This document shows, piece after piece, positions 16,316 through 24,408 of a DNA stretch of 64,000 bases. The translations under genes were made by a program, and so were the position numbers. The stretch is from Citrifermentans bemidjiense Bem. GTDB taxonomy: Bacteria > Desulfobacterota > Desulfuromonadia > Geobacterales > Geobacteraceae. Numbering within the stretch: position 1 is the stretch's first letter; every line of letters starts with the position of its first letter. The notes beneath the pieces are model-generated. The model worked only from the letters and a program-made list of their open reading frames with translations, was not told the DNA's origin and ran no database searches. Location of the stretch: positions 3,595,501 through 3,659,500 of the forward strand of contig NC_011146.1 in assembly GCF_000020725.1 (NCBI RefSeq), in the 5' to 3' direction.

Positions 16316-17167
16316 ATGAAGATACCCTTGGGACAGATCCTGGTACAGTCCGGCATCATCACGGTAAAGACACTGGAACGTGCCCTGACCCGGCAAGAGG
16401 GGTCCGGCAAGCGGCTGGGGGCTATTCTCGATGAGATGGGGGTGATCACCCCGGAAGAACTGGTCGAGGCCCTGGCCCAGCAGTCGGGGATGGAGATGGT
16501 GAAGAGGATCGCTGTGCAAAACGTTCCCGGCGAGCTCCTAGAGCTGGTTCCGGGCGAAGTCGCCATCAACAAGCTGGTCTTTCCGCTGAAGCGGCAGGGG
16601 GGGGTCCTCGCCATCGCCGTCAGCGACCCCATCGACAGCGAGACCCTCGACCTCTTGGAACGGCATAGCTGCAACAAAATCGTGCAGGTGCTGGCCGCCC
16701 GCGAGGAGATCCTGGGCGCGATCAAGCAGCACTACCTTCGTAACCAGGCAGCGGATAACGTTTCCTTGAAGATCCTCCTGGTCGACGATAGCGCCGGCAT
16801 AAGCTGCGACGTCGAGGGTGCCCTAAAAAACGAAGGATACCAAGTATATACTGCCCGGGACGGGGTCGAAGGGCTGAAGATAGCCTTCTCTCAACGGCCG
16901 GACCTGATCCTTTGCGACGCCGGGGCGCCCAAGATGGACGGCTACGCCCTGATGCGCGCCATCAAGGCAAACCCTGCCAGCGCCGGGACCCCCATGATAC
17001 TTTTGACCTCGAAAGCCTCGCCTGAAGAAGAACACCGTGCGCTCAAAGCCGGCTTTCACGACTTCATAGCCAAGCCCATGATGACTATCCGCGTAGTCTC
17101 GCGCGTGAAACGCGCATTCCAGATTTTGGACAAGGGGAAAGAGCAGCAGGCAGTTGCTACGCTGTGA
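16316..17167 (+). CDS. MshEN-domain response regulator
   Basis: 283 residues. Residues 1-140 form an N-terminal MshEN/T2SSE_N-type domain (LGQILVQSGIITVKTLERALTRQ; LGAILDEMGVITPEELVEAL), known in some proteins as a c-di-GMP-binding module. Residues 148-275 form a receiver (KILLVDDS; acceptor Asp in LILCDAGAPKMDG; Lys in FIAKPM). The start is the ATG at 16316, just after an AT-rich promoter-like stretch. It may join c-di-GMP sensing to phosphorelay input; the partner is unknown. Confidence 0.87.
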   Translation: MKIPLGQILVQSGIITVKTLERALTRQEGSGKRLGAILDEMGVITPEELVEALAQQSGMEMVKRIAVQNVPGELLELVPGEVAINKLVFPLKRQGGVLAIAVSDPIDSETLDLLERHSCNKIVQVLAAREEILGAIKQHYLRNQAADNVSLKILLVDDSAGISCDVEGALKNEGYQVYTARDGVEGLKIAFSQRPDLILCDAGAPKMDGYALMRAIKANPASAGTPMILLTSKASPEEEHRALKAGFHDFIAKPMMTIRVVSRVKRAFQILDKGKEQQAVATL

Positions 17168-17560
17168 CCTCTCCCCACGGTGCCTCGGCTCTTTTCGCTA
17201 AACAGCCGAATGCCGGACGCCTTGCCGCTTCCCTTTCCAACCGCAACAGCTAAGTTTTGGCGGTGGCCGTGTTCCCCACAGTGCGGAGAAGACAGCCGTT
17301 TTCTTCCCGACCTCAGTGAGAAATCCCCCCGCATTTCGCCGCACCCCAAAGAGGCCTTTACCCCCCACTTAGAACTCCCATTAGATTGGTTTCCCATGAG
17401 AATGAGAATGTGCTCCGAAGCGACGGAGCCCGGATTACCCCTGCTACCTAAATTTACAGAACTTTTTCGGACCTTTCTTGCAATCAAAATAGATTAAAGT
17501 AAACTAACGTCGACAAAAACAACGAGGTCAGAATAAATTAATTAGAAAAAGGGAGGGGCG
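17168..17560. other. Intergenic region without a supported gene
   Basis: 393 nt between the MshEN regulator and the PilZ gene. An open frame at 17180-17497 has unbalanced, proline-rich composition and no ribosome site, so it was not accepted. The last 90 nt are AT-rich and probably hold the promoter of the PilZ gene, but I cannot name convincing -35/-10 boxes. Confidence 0.5.
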
Positions 17561-17833
17561 ATGTACAAAGAGAAAAGAAACTTCGCCAGGTTGGCCTTAC
17601 ATGCAAAAGCCAACATCCATCAGAATGATCTGACCCTTGAGGGGGAAGTGGAGAACCTCAGCATGAAGGGGGTTTTCGTTACCGTGGCAAAGAAGCTGGA
17701 CCTGAACGATGCGGTCTCGGTCACCATCTACCACACGCTTACGCCGCAGGTACTTTGCGACCTTAAGGCTAAGGTGGTCAGGATAACCGACAAGGGGATG
17801 GGGCTGCAGTTTGAGAAGACCCTGCTCGATTGA
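17561..17833 (+). CDS. PilZ domain protein
   Basis: 90-residue stand-alone PilZ domain. The c-di-GMP-binding arginine motif is RNFAR (residues 7-11) and the second motif is ENLSMKGVFV (about 31-40, N/DxSxxG). Preceded by GGGAGGGG. Likely a diffusible c-di-GMP effector; the target is unknown. It is convergent with hypE. Confidence 0.93.
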   Translation: MYKEKRNFARLALHAKANIHQNDLTLEGEVENLSMKGVFVTVAKKLDLNDAVSVTIYHTLTPQVLCDLKAKVVRITDKGMGLQFEKTLLD

Positions 17834-17890
17834 GTGGGATCCAGGCCAGTCACCTAAACGGGGAGTGGCGCGGATCCGCCGGGCGCAACC

Positions 17891-18901
17891 TCAGCAGATG
17901 CGGGGTAGTTGCTCGCCGGCAAGCATCTCCACTCCCCGAACTCCTCCCACCATAGTCTCCATCACCACCCGACCGGCTGAACTCTCGGTCACCTCGCCGA
18001 TGACAGCGGCATCCTTGCCAAGCGGGTGGCGCCGCATGATTGCCAGCGCCTCCCCGGCCCTCTCCGGCGCCACCAGGGCCAGCAGCTTCCCCTCGTTAGC
18101 CACGTAAAGCGGATCCAGCCCCAGTATCGAACAGACCCCCTTCACCCCCGCGTTCACCGGCAGATTTTCCTCGCTGAGCTTGACGGTAACCCCCGATTGC
18201 AGCGCGATCTCCTTGAGCGTCGTCGCCACCCCTCCGCGGGTAGGGTCGCGCAGCACGTGCAGCGCGTCCCCCAGCGGGAGGAGCTCGGTCACGAGGCCGT
18301 TCAGAGGAGCGGAGTCACTCTTGATGCCGCTGTCTATCTCCAGCCCTTCGCGGGCGGAGAGGACCGCGATGCCGTGGTCGCCGATGCAGCCGTTGACGAT
18401 GACCTTGTCGCCCACGCGCGCCGCGGCGCCGTTGATGGAAAGGCTGTGCTCAACGGCGCCTATGCCTGAGGTGTTGATGAAGATGCGGTCCCCTTTCCCC
18501 CTGGGGACCACCTTGGTGTCGCCGGTGACGATGGCGACGCCGGCAGCGTCGGCGGCCTCCCTCATGGAGATGACGATGCGGGCCAATTCGCTCTTGAGAA
18601 ACCCCTCCTCAAGGATGAAGCCGACGCTGAGGCAGAGCGGACGCGCCCCCATCATGGCCAGGTCGTTCACCGTCCCGTTCACCGCGAGGTCGCCGATGTT
18701 CCCCCCCGGGAAGAAGATGGGGTCCACCACGTACGAGTCGGTAGTGAAGGCGAGCTTGACGCCGCCGATGTTGAGCAGGGCCGCGTCGTTTTGTCCCGCT
18801 GCCGGGACCCCGGAGAGGTTCGGTATGATCAGCTCGTCCAGAAGCTGGTGTGAAAGCTTCCCCCCGCTGCCGTGTCCCAAGAGGATGAGGTCGTCGTTCA
18901 A
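17891..18901 (-). CDS. hypE: Hydrogenase maturation protein HypE
   Basis: 336-residue PurM-like ATPase that dehydrates the carbamoyl group on its own C-terminal cysteine to make the cyanide ligand of the [NiFe] site. The protein ends PRIC, as required. It begins MNDDLILLGHGSGGKLSHQL, with a TTG start preceded by GGAG 6 nt upstream. Last gene of the hyp run, after a short tandem repeat that separates it from hypD. Confidence 0.97.
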   Translation of the reverse strand: MNDDLILLGHGSGGKLSHQLLDELIIPNLSGVPAAGQNDAALLNIGGVKLAFTTDSYVVDPIFFPGGNIGDLAVNGTVNDLAMMGARPLCLSVGFILEEGFLKSELARIVISMREAADAAGVAIVTGDTKVVPRGKGDRIFINTSGIGAVEHSLSINGAAARVGDKVIVNGCIGDHGIAVLSAREGLEIDSGIKSDSAPLNGLVTELLPLGDALHVLRDPTRGGVATTLKEIALQSGVTVKLSEENLPVNAGVKGVCSILGLDPLYVANEGKLLALVAPERAGEALAIMRRHPLGKDAAVIGEVTESSAGRVVMETMVGGVRGVEMLAGEQLPRIC

Positions 18902-18917
18902 TGCATGCTCCTTTTTT

Positions 18918-18953
18918 GTCTGACCTGTCTGACCTGTCTGACCTGTCTGACCC
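18918..18953. repeat. Four tandem 9-bp repeats between hypD and hypE
   Basis: The unit GTCTGACCT is present four times, the last ending in C. It lies 17 nt upstream of the hypE start. Copy-number change here would alter the hypD-hypE spacing but no reading frame. Confidence 0.9.
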
Positions 18954-18971
18954 GGTTGAAGGCCCGTTTCT

Positions 18972-20063
18972 CTAACGTCCGTATTTGAAGGCGGCGGCGC
19001 AGGTCCCCTCGCTGGAGACCATGCAGGCGCCGACGGGCGATTCCGGGGTGCACTTGCCGCCGAAGAGCGGGCAGTCGCCGGGCGCCACCTTCCCCTTCAG
19101 GATCTCCCCGCAAAGGCATCCCTGGTGTTCCTTCAGCTCCTCTACCTGCACCGGGAGGGCAAGCTCGGCGTCGAATTCGCCGTAGGCGTCGGCGATCCTG
19201 AGGCCGCTGCCGGGCAAGACGCCGATGCCGCGCCACGGGGCGTCAAAGGGGGTGAAAACCTCCGCCAGCAAGCCCTGCGCCTTGGCATTTCCCTCCCACC
19301 TGACCACCCGCGAATACTGGATCTCCACCCGGCTCTCCCCTTGCAGTGCCTGGCGCGCCAGCATCTCCACCCCCTGCATCACGTCGGTCGGCTCAAACCC
19401 CGTCACCACGCAGGGGACCTGGTATTCGGCGCACAGGAACCGATAGGCGTCGGCCCCGATGATGGCGCTGACGTGGGCCGGGCAGATGTAGCCGTCGACC
19501 GAGAGATCCGGGTCGGCCGACAGGATCGCCATCGGCTGCGGCATGGTCTTATGCGAGGCGAGCACGAAGTAGTTGGAGAGCCCCTGCGCCTTGGCGGCCA
19601 GGATGCTCCCGGCCACGGTGGGCGCGGTGGTCTCGAAACCGACGCCGAGAAAGACCACCCGTTTAGCCGGATTGGCAGCGGCGATCCGCACCGCGTCCAG
19701 CGGCGAGTAGACGACGCGGATATCGGCTCCCTTGGCGCGCTCCTCCATCAGCGAGGAACTGGAACCGGGGACCCGGAGCATGTCGCCGAAGGTGGTGATG
19801 GTGAGGTCGGGGAGCCGGCTCAGGGCGATGGCCCGGTCCAGGTAGCCGTTGGGGGTGACACATACTGGGCAGCCGGGCCCGGAGATCAGCTTAACCTCCG
19901 GCGGCAGGAGGCTCCTCAACCCGTACTGGTAGATCGCCATGGTGTGCGTGCCGCAGACCTCCATGAACACCAGCGGCTTCTTCCTACCGCGGGTCAGCTC
20001 GGCGATGCGTCGCGCCAGCCCCTGCACCAACTCCTTGTCGCGAAAACTGTCCTGGTAGTTCAT
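18972..20063 (-). CDS. hypD: Hydrogenase maturation protein HypD
   Basis: 363-residue Fe-S protein that, with HypC, carries the Fe(CN)2CO unit. Conserved blocks are CGTHTMAI, GPGCPVCVTP, GFETTAP and ICPAHVSAIIGA. The C-terminal cysteine set (CLCGEI...GDCPLFGGKC...GACMVS) binds a 4Fe-4S cluster. The ATG overlaps the hypC stop (ATGA). The longer in-frame extension runs inside hypC in another frame and was rejected. Confidence 0.97.
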   Translation of the reverse strand: MNYQDSFRDKELVQGLARRIAELTRGRKKPLVFMEVCGTHTMAIYQYGLRSLLPPEVKLISGPGCPVCVTPNGYLDRAIALSRLPDLTITTFGDMLRVPGSSSSLMEERAKGADIRVVYSPLDAVRIAAANPAKRVVFLGVGFETTAPTVAGSILAAKAQGLSNYFVLASHKTMPQPMAILSADPDLSVDGYICPAHVSAIIGADAYRFLCAEYQVPCVVTGFEPTDVMQGVEMLARQALQGESRVEIQYSRVVRWEGNAKAQGLLAEVFTPFDAPWRGIGVLPGSGLRIADAYGEFDAELALPVQVEELKEHQGCLCGEILKGKVAPGDCPLFGGKCTPESPVGACMVSSEGTCAAAFKYGR

Positions 20064-20290
20064 CCCATAAGCTCCGGTTCGAAAACCTCCCGCATCAGCT
20101 CCAGTGTGGCCTTGGCGTCCTCCTCGTCCAGCTTGGAGATGGCGAAGCCGGCATGGATGATGACGAAATCGCCCACCTTGACCTCCTGGTCCAGCAGCAT
20201 GAGGCTCGCCTCGCGCTTGACCCCGTCGACCTCGGTGAGCGCCTGATCGCCTTCGATACTGATCACCTGCATGGGTACACCGACACACAT
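20060..20290 (-). CDS. hypC: Hydrogenase maturation chaperone HypC
   Basis: 76-residue HypC/HupF chaperone starting MCVGVPMQV. Cys2 is the conserved residue that holds the iron unit and docks on the large-subunit precursor. An in-frame extension into a hexanucleotide repeat (LNLNLN) was excluded. Its stop overlaps hypD by 4 nt. Confidence 0.97.
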   Translation of the reverse strand: MCVGVPMQVISIEGDQALTEVDGVKREASLMLLDQEVKVGDFVIIHAGFAISKLDEEDAKATLELMREVFEPELMG

Positions 20291-20324
20291 ATAAAGCTCC
20301 TTCGCTGCGCTCAGTCGCAGATAA

Positions 20325-20348
20325 AGATTAAGATTAAGATTAAGATTT
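20325..20348. repeat. Hexanucleotide tandem repeat between hypF and hypC
   Basis: AGATTA occurs three times, followed by AGATTT, in the 103-nt hypF-hypC spacer. The same spacer also has two copies of GCTGCGCTCAGTCGC (near 20304 and 20380), which suggests a local duplication. Confidence 0.85.
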
Positions 20349-20393
20349 AGCAAAACCTGGGGGTTGCCCCCCCTCTTGCGCTGCGCTCAGTCG

Positions 20394-22670
20394 CTAACCG
20401 CGGGCCTGCATCGTCCCGGCTATCGCCGCCTGGCCCAAGGCGAGCCCGCCGTCGTTCGGTGGGACTAACCGGTGGCAGTAGACCTGGAACGCATCGCCTG
20501 CCAGCAACTCCGCCACCTCCTCGGTCAGGAGCCGGTTCTGGAATACCCCCCCGGAGAGCACCACCCTCACGTAGCCAGTCTCCTCCCGCAGCCTGCGGCA
20601 GACGTCGAGAACGCCGCGGGCTACGGTGCGGTGGAAAGCGCGCGCGATATCGGCGCGGCTTCTCCCCCGGGCAAGGTCGGCACAGATGGCGGCGATGGCG
20701 GGAGCAAAATCCAAAACGTGCCCCCACTCTTCCCGCACCTGGCACGGGTAGGGCTCCACCTCCCCCCCCTGTTCGGCCAGGGCCTCCAGCTCGATGGCCG
20801 CCTGCCCCTCGTAGCTGATGCGGCTGCGCACGCCGATCAAGGCGGACACGGCATCGAAGAGCCGGCCGCAACTCGAAGTGAGCGGGGAGTTGATCCCTTT
20901 CTCCAGCATCTTCAAAAAGAGCGGCCGGTCGGCCTGCGCCACTTCGGAAAGAACCGCCGGCGGCTGATCGAAAAGTCGGTCGCCGTGCAGGGAGTAGAGC
21001 GCCGAGAGCGCCATGCGGTACGGCTCCTTAACGGCAGCATCCCCCCCAGGCAGCCTCAACGGGGCAAAGTGCGCGTGCCTTTCGAAGCGGCTGTAGCCGC
21101 CCACCAGGAACTCGCCCCCCCAGGTGGTGCCGTCGGTCCCGTAGCCGGTGCCGTCCAGGATGACTCCTATGACTTCGCCCTCCAACCCGTTCTCCGCCAT
21201 GCAGGAGGCCATGTGGGCGTGGTGGTGCTGCACCCCCACGGCCGGAAGCCCGAGAGCGGTAGCGTAGTGGGTGGAGAGATAGTCCGGGTGCAGGTCATGC
21301 GCCACCAGCGCAGGTGTTATCTCCAAAAGGCTCTGCAGGTCCGACGCGCTCTGTTCCAGGGACGCCAGCGTCGCCGCGTTCTTGAGATCGCCGATATGCT
21401 GGCTCATGAAAGCCCGGTCCCCGCGGGTAAGGCAAAGGGTCGCCTTCAGTTCGCCCCCGACGGCGAGAACGCTTGCCTGTTCTGCCGGCAGTTGCACGGC
21501 GCGCGGCACGTAACCGCGCGAGCGACGCAGGAAAAGCGGCTCCCCCCGGTAGAGGCGGAGCACCGAATCGTCGGTGCGGGTATGGATCTCCCGGTCGTGG
21601 GTGAGGAAAAGGTCGGCGATGCCGGAGAGCATCTCCAGCGCCTCGCCGTCCCGGTAGGCGATCGGCTCGTCGGAGAGATTGCCGCTGGTCATGACCAGGG
21701 GGGCGCCGTGGCCTCTGGCCAGCAGATGCTGCAGCGGGTTTCCCGGCAGCATGAACCCGAACCACCCGTTGCCGGGAGCGACCAGGTCGCTGATTGAGGA
21801 GCCGGCAAGTTTCCTCATCAGCACGATGGGGCGCTCAACCCCGAGCAGCAGCCGTCCCTCCAGCTCGGAACAGTGCGCGTGACGGCGCACCATTTCGAGG
21901 TCGGCCGCCAGCATGGCAAAGGGCTTCTCATCGCGCCTTTTACGCTGCCTCAGCCGCTCCACCGCAGCCTGGTTGCCGGCGTCCACCGCCAGGTGGTACC
22001 CTCCTACACCCTTCACCGCTACGATCTTCCCTTGGGAGAGCGCCTCCAGCGCCAGCTTGAGCGCGTCGCCGCAGACCGGGGCGCCGCTTGGCTCCAAAAG
22101 GGACAAATGCGGACCGCAGACCGGGCAGGCGTTTGGTTGCGCGTGGAAGCGCCGGTTGCCGGGATCGTGGTATTCGGCCAGGCAGTCGTCGCACATGGCG
22201 AAGCCTGCCATGGTGGTGGCGGGGCGGTCGTAGGGGATGCCGGTGATGATGGAATAGCGCGGGCCGCAGTTGGTGCAGTTGATGAATGGGTAGCCGTGGC
22301 GGCGGTTATCGGGGTCGAAGAGTTCGGCGAGGCAGTCGTCGCAGACGTCGCAATCGGGGGAGACCTCGCCGCCGGCGGTGCTCCGGGCGCTCTCGACGAT
22401 GGCGAAGCCGGTTGCCCCTGCCGCGGGAATCGGCTGCGCACGCAGCTGGTAGATCACCGCCAAAGGGGGCGCCTCGTCGCGCACGGCAAGACGAAATTCC
22501 TCTATGGCGGCGGCATCTCCCTCGACCTCGATCTGCACGCCTTCACCGGTGTTGCGGACCCAGCCGGAGAGGCCGAGGCGATTGGCGAGCCGGTAGACGA
22601 AGGGGCGGAAACCCACGCCCTGCACTATGCCGCCTATCTCGATGGCGGCACGCTCCGGCGCGCTCTGCAT
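20394..22670 (-). CDS. hypF: Carbamoyltransferase HypF
   Basis: 758 residues. Makes carbamoyl-AMP and transfers the carbamoyl group to HypE for cyanide synthesis. Domains in order: acylphosphatase (GIVQGVGFRPFVYRLA, 1-95), two zinc fingers (CDVCDDCLAELFDP...CTNCGP; CDDCLAEYHDP...CPVCGP, 108-190), YrdC-like (about 200-385) and Kae1-like (VGVQHHHAHMAS, DGTGYGTDGTTWGGEF). Full length. It lies 7 nt after hypB. Confidence 0.97.
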   Translation of the reverse strand: MQSAPERAAIEIGGIVQGVGFRPFVYRLANRLGLSGWVRNTGEGVQIEVEGDAAAIEEFRLAVRDEAPPLAVIYQLRAQPIPAAGATGFAIVESARSTAGGEVSPDCDVCDDCLAELFDPDNRRHGYPFINCTNCGPRYSIITGIPYDRPATTMAGFAMCDDCLAEYHDPGNRRFHAQPNACPVCGPHLSLLEPSGAPVCGDALKLALEALSQGKIVAVKGVGGYHLAVDAGNQAAVERLRQRKRRDEKPFAMLAADLEMVRRHAHCSELEGRLLLGVERPIVLMRKLAGSSISDLVAPGNGWFGFMLPGNPLQHLLARGHGAPLVMTSGNLSDEPIAYRDGEALEMLSGIADLFLTHDREIHTRTDDSVLRLYRGEPLFLRRSRGYVPRAVQLPAEQASVLAVGGELKATLCLTRGDRAFMSQHIGDLKNAATLASLEQSASDLQSLLEITPALVAHDLHPDYLSTHYATALGLPAVGVQHHHAHMASCMAENGLEGEVIGVILDGTGYGTDGTTWGGEFLVGGYSRFERHAHFAPLRLPGGDAAVKEPYRMALSALYSLHGDRLFDQPPAVLSEVAQADRPLFLKMLEKGINSPLTSSCGRLFDAVSALIGVRSRISYEGQAAIELEALAEQGGEVEPYPCQVREEWGHVLDFAPAIAAICADLARGRSRADIARAFHRTVARGVLDVCRRLREETGYVRVVLSGGVFQNRLLTEEVAELLAGDAFQVYCHRLVPPNDGGLALGQAAIAGTMQARG

Positions 22671-22677
22671 GGCCGCA

Positions 22678-23526
22678 TCACGCTCCAGGGGACCCCCCGG
22701 AGGCCTGCTTCATCTGCTCTTTGAGCCAGCCGTACCAGGCGTCCATCCCGGCGCCGGTCTTGCTGGAGACCTCGAAGATCCTGATCTGCGGCGACACCCG
22801 CCGCGCCATCTCCTTGCACGCCTCGACGTCGAAATCGAGATAAGGAAGCAGGTCGACCTTGTTGAGGAGCATCACGTCCGCCGCATGGAACATCTGCGGG
22901 TACTTGAGCGGCTTGTCCTCACCCTCGGTCACGCTCAACACCACCACCTTGTGGTGCTCGCCCAGGTCGAAGGAAGCGGGGCAGACCAGGTTGCCGACGT
23001 TCTCGATCAAGAGCAGGTCCAGGCGGTCCAGGTCGAAGTGCTCCACGGCGTGCAGCACCATGTGCGCGTCCAGGTGACAACCAGCCCCGGTGTTCACCTG
23101 CTTTACCGGTACGCCGGTAGCGGCGATCCTCACCGCGTCATTGTCGGTCTGCTGATCCCCTTCGATCACCGCCGGATGGCAGGAGCCGGAGAGATCCCTC
23201 AGGGTCCGTTCCAGGATGGTGGTCTTGCCGGACCCCGGAGAGCTGACCAGGTTCAGCACGAAAAGCCCCTTGTCGCGGAACAGCGCCCGGTTTCCCTGCG
23301 CCATGCGGTTGTTTTTGGCAAGGATGTCAGTTTCTATCAGCACTTTCCTGGCGGGCTGCGCCTGATCGTGGTGCTGGTGATGATGGTGCTTTTGGCCGTG
23401 ATCATGACTGTGGCCATGCCCGTGGTCGTGACCGTGGTGGTGACCATCCCCATGGTGTTCGTGCTCATGGTCATGGTCATGGGCATGTTTGCCGTCAGAC
23501 GGGCCGCACCCGCAATCTACACACAT
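22678..23526 (-). CDS. hypB: Hydrogenase nickel-insertion GTPase HypB
   Basis: 282 residues. The N-terminal MCVDCGCGP is the CxxCGC high-affinity nickel site. A His/Asp-rich nickel-storage tract of about 45 residues follows (14-58). The GTPase core has the P-loop SSPGSGKTT, the metal-binding GAGCHLD and the specificity loop NKVDL. It delivers nickel to the large subunit together with HypA. Start ATG after GGAGG. Confidence 0.97.
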   Translation of the reverse strand: MCVDCGCGPSDGKHAHDHDHEHEHHGDGHHHGHDHGHGHSHDHGQKHHHHQHHDQAQPARKVLIETDILAKNNRMAQGNRALFRDKGLFVLNLVSSPGSGKTTILERTLRDLSGSCHPAVIEGDQQTDNDAVRIAATGVPVKQVNTGAGCHLDAHMVLHAVEHFDLDRLDLLLIENVGNLVCPASFDLGEHHKVVVLSVTEGEDKPLKYPQMFHAADVMLLNKVDLLPYLDFDVEACKEMARRVSPQIRIFEVSSKTGAGMDAWYGWLKEQMKQASGGSPGA

Positions 23527-23629
23527 ATTAGTCGATCCTCCAAGGCTGGCTCATGAGCGTTGATCCCACAGAGCGCCAAGTATACCCGAAAACCGCGGCA
23601 AGAGGTGCATAAAGCGCACCCTGTCGCGG

Positions 23630-23797
23630 TTACCTTTTTTCTTCTACCTTGACGCTATCGTCACTGTTCAGGGCTTTCTTGAATCCCCTGATGCTGCTCC
23701 CCAGCGCCTGGCCGAACTGCGGCAGTTTGGAGGGTCCTGCGACCACCAGCAGTATCGCCGCCACGACGCAGAGTTCCGGTAAACCGATTCCGAACAT
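23630..23797 (-). CDS. tatA: Twin-arginine translocase subunit TatA/E
   Basis: 55-residue protein starting MFGIGLPELCVVAAILLVV. It has the classic TatA plan: a short periplasmic end, one membrane helix, the hinge GPSKLPQFGQALGSSIRGFKKAL and a charged tail ending VEEKR. AAGGAG lies just upstream. It sits 17 nt after the hydrogenase protease gene. The small and HybA subunits have twin-arginine signals, so a dedicated TatA inside the hydrogenase operon makes sense. Confidence 0.93.
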   Translation of the reverse strand: MFGIGLPELCVVAAILLVVAGPSKLPQFGQALGSSIRGFKKALNSDDSVKVEEKR

Positions 23798-23814
23798 ATC
23801 CTTCTCCTTTGGCG

Positions 23815-24294
23815 CTATTTGCGCTCGAGGTCGATTCCGACCTTATTCAGCTCTTCGACCACCAGCTTGGCTACCTTCTCCAGCCCCGCTTTGAGCGGCG
23901 GGGTGAGCTGGTCTCCCGGTTCGAGCGAGCCCGCTACGATACCGAAGAAGGTGAGATCCGGCTTCGGCGCGTCGCGCATCTCGGAGATCAGCAGCATCTC
24001 CTGGAGCCCTATCTGGTGCGGGGACATCTTCACCGGGATGTTCTTAAGCATGATGTCCTCGCGCTCGTAGCGGAAGATATCTCCCGGCTCTCCCTTGGCC
24101 TGGACCACGTCCACCAGGATGACCCGGTCGGCCTCCTCGAATTTGAAGTGCACCATGATCCCCAGGGTGCCGCCGTCGTAGAGCTCGACGTTCTCCGGTA
24201 TCCGGTACACCTCTTCCATATGTCTGACGAAATGGACGCCGAAACCCTCATCGGAAAGGATGAGGTTCCCGGCGCCGTAGATAAGGACCTGCAT
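23815..24294 (-). CDS. hybD: Hydrogenase maturation endopeptidase (HybD/HyaD family)
   Basis: 159-residue nickel-dependent protease that trims the C-terminus of the large subunit after metal insertion. Family features are IYGAGNLILSDEGFGVH (conserved Glu), VILVDVVQAKGEPGD (conserved Asp) and MSPHQIGLQEML (conserved His), the three nickel-binding positions. It is separated from the large-subunit gene by a G-rich inverted repeat. Confidence 0.93.
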   Translation of the reverse strand: MQVLIYGAGNLILSDEGFGVHFVRHMEEVYRIPENVELYDGGTLGIMVHFKFEEADRVILVDVVQAKGEPGDIFRYEREDIMLKNIPVKMSPHQIGLQEMLLISEMRDAPKPDLTFFGIVAGSLEPGDQLTPPLKAGLEKVAKLVVEELNKVGIDLERK

Positions 24295-24318
24295 GGTAAC
24301 TCCTTGAACTGCTAAAGG

Positions 24319-24406
24319 TGGGGCTGGGGGCTGGGGGCTAGCAAAAGCGGAGTCTTGCCTCCCGCCGTTCTTTGCCAGCCCCCAGCCCCTAGTCCCTAGC
24401 CCCTGG
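24319..24406. repeat. G-rich imperfect inverted repeat, copy 2
   Basis: The left arm GGGGCTGGGGGCTGGGGGCTAG (about 24319-24341) and the right arm CCAGCCCCCAGCCCCTAGTCCC... (24374-24405) form an imperfect inverted repeat with a spacer of about 32 nt. The minus strand of the right arm has four G-runs (quadruplex pattern). Same sequence family as 5110-5231. It lies between the large-subunit and protease genes. Confidence 0.75.
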
Positions 24407-24408
24407 TT

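Noticed and set aside
17470-17490. Possible sigma-54 site (CGGACCTTTCTTGCA) before the PilZ gene
   Set aside because: GG/GC spacing is one base too short and the -24 flanks do not match.
17180-17497. 105-codon frame upstream of the PilZ gene
   Set aside because: No ribosome site, proline-rich random-looking sequence, and it ends in the probable promoter region.
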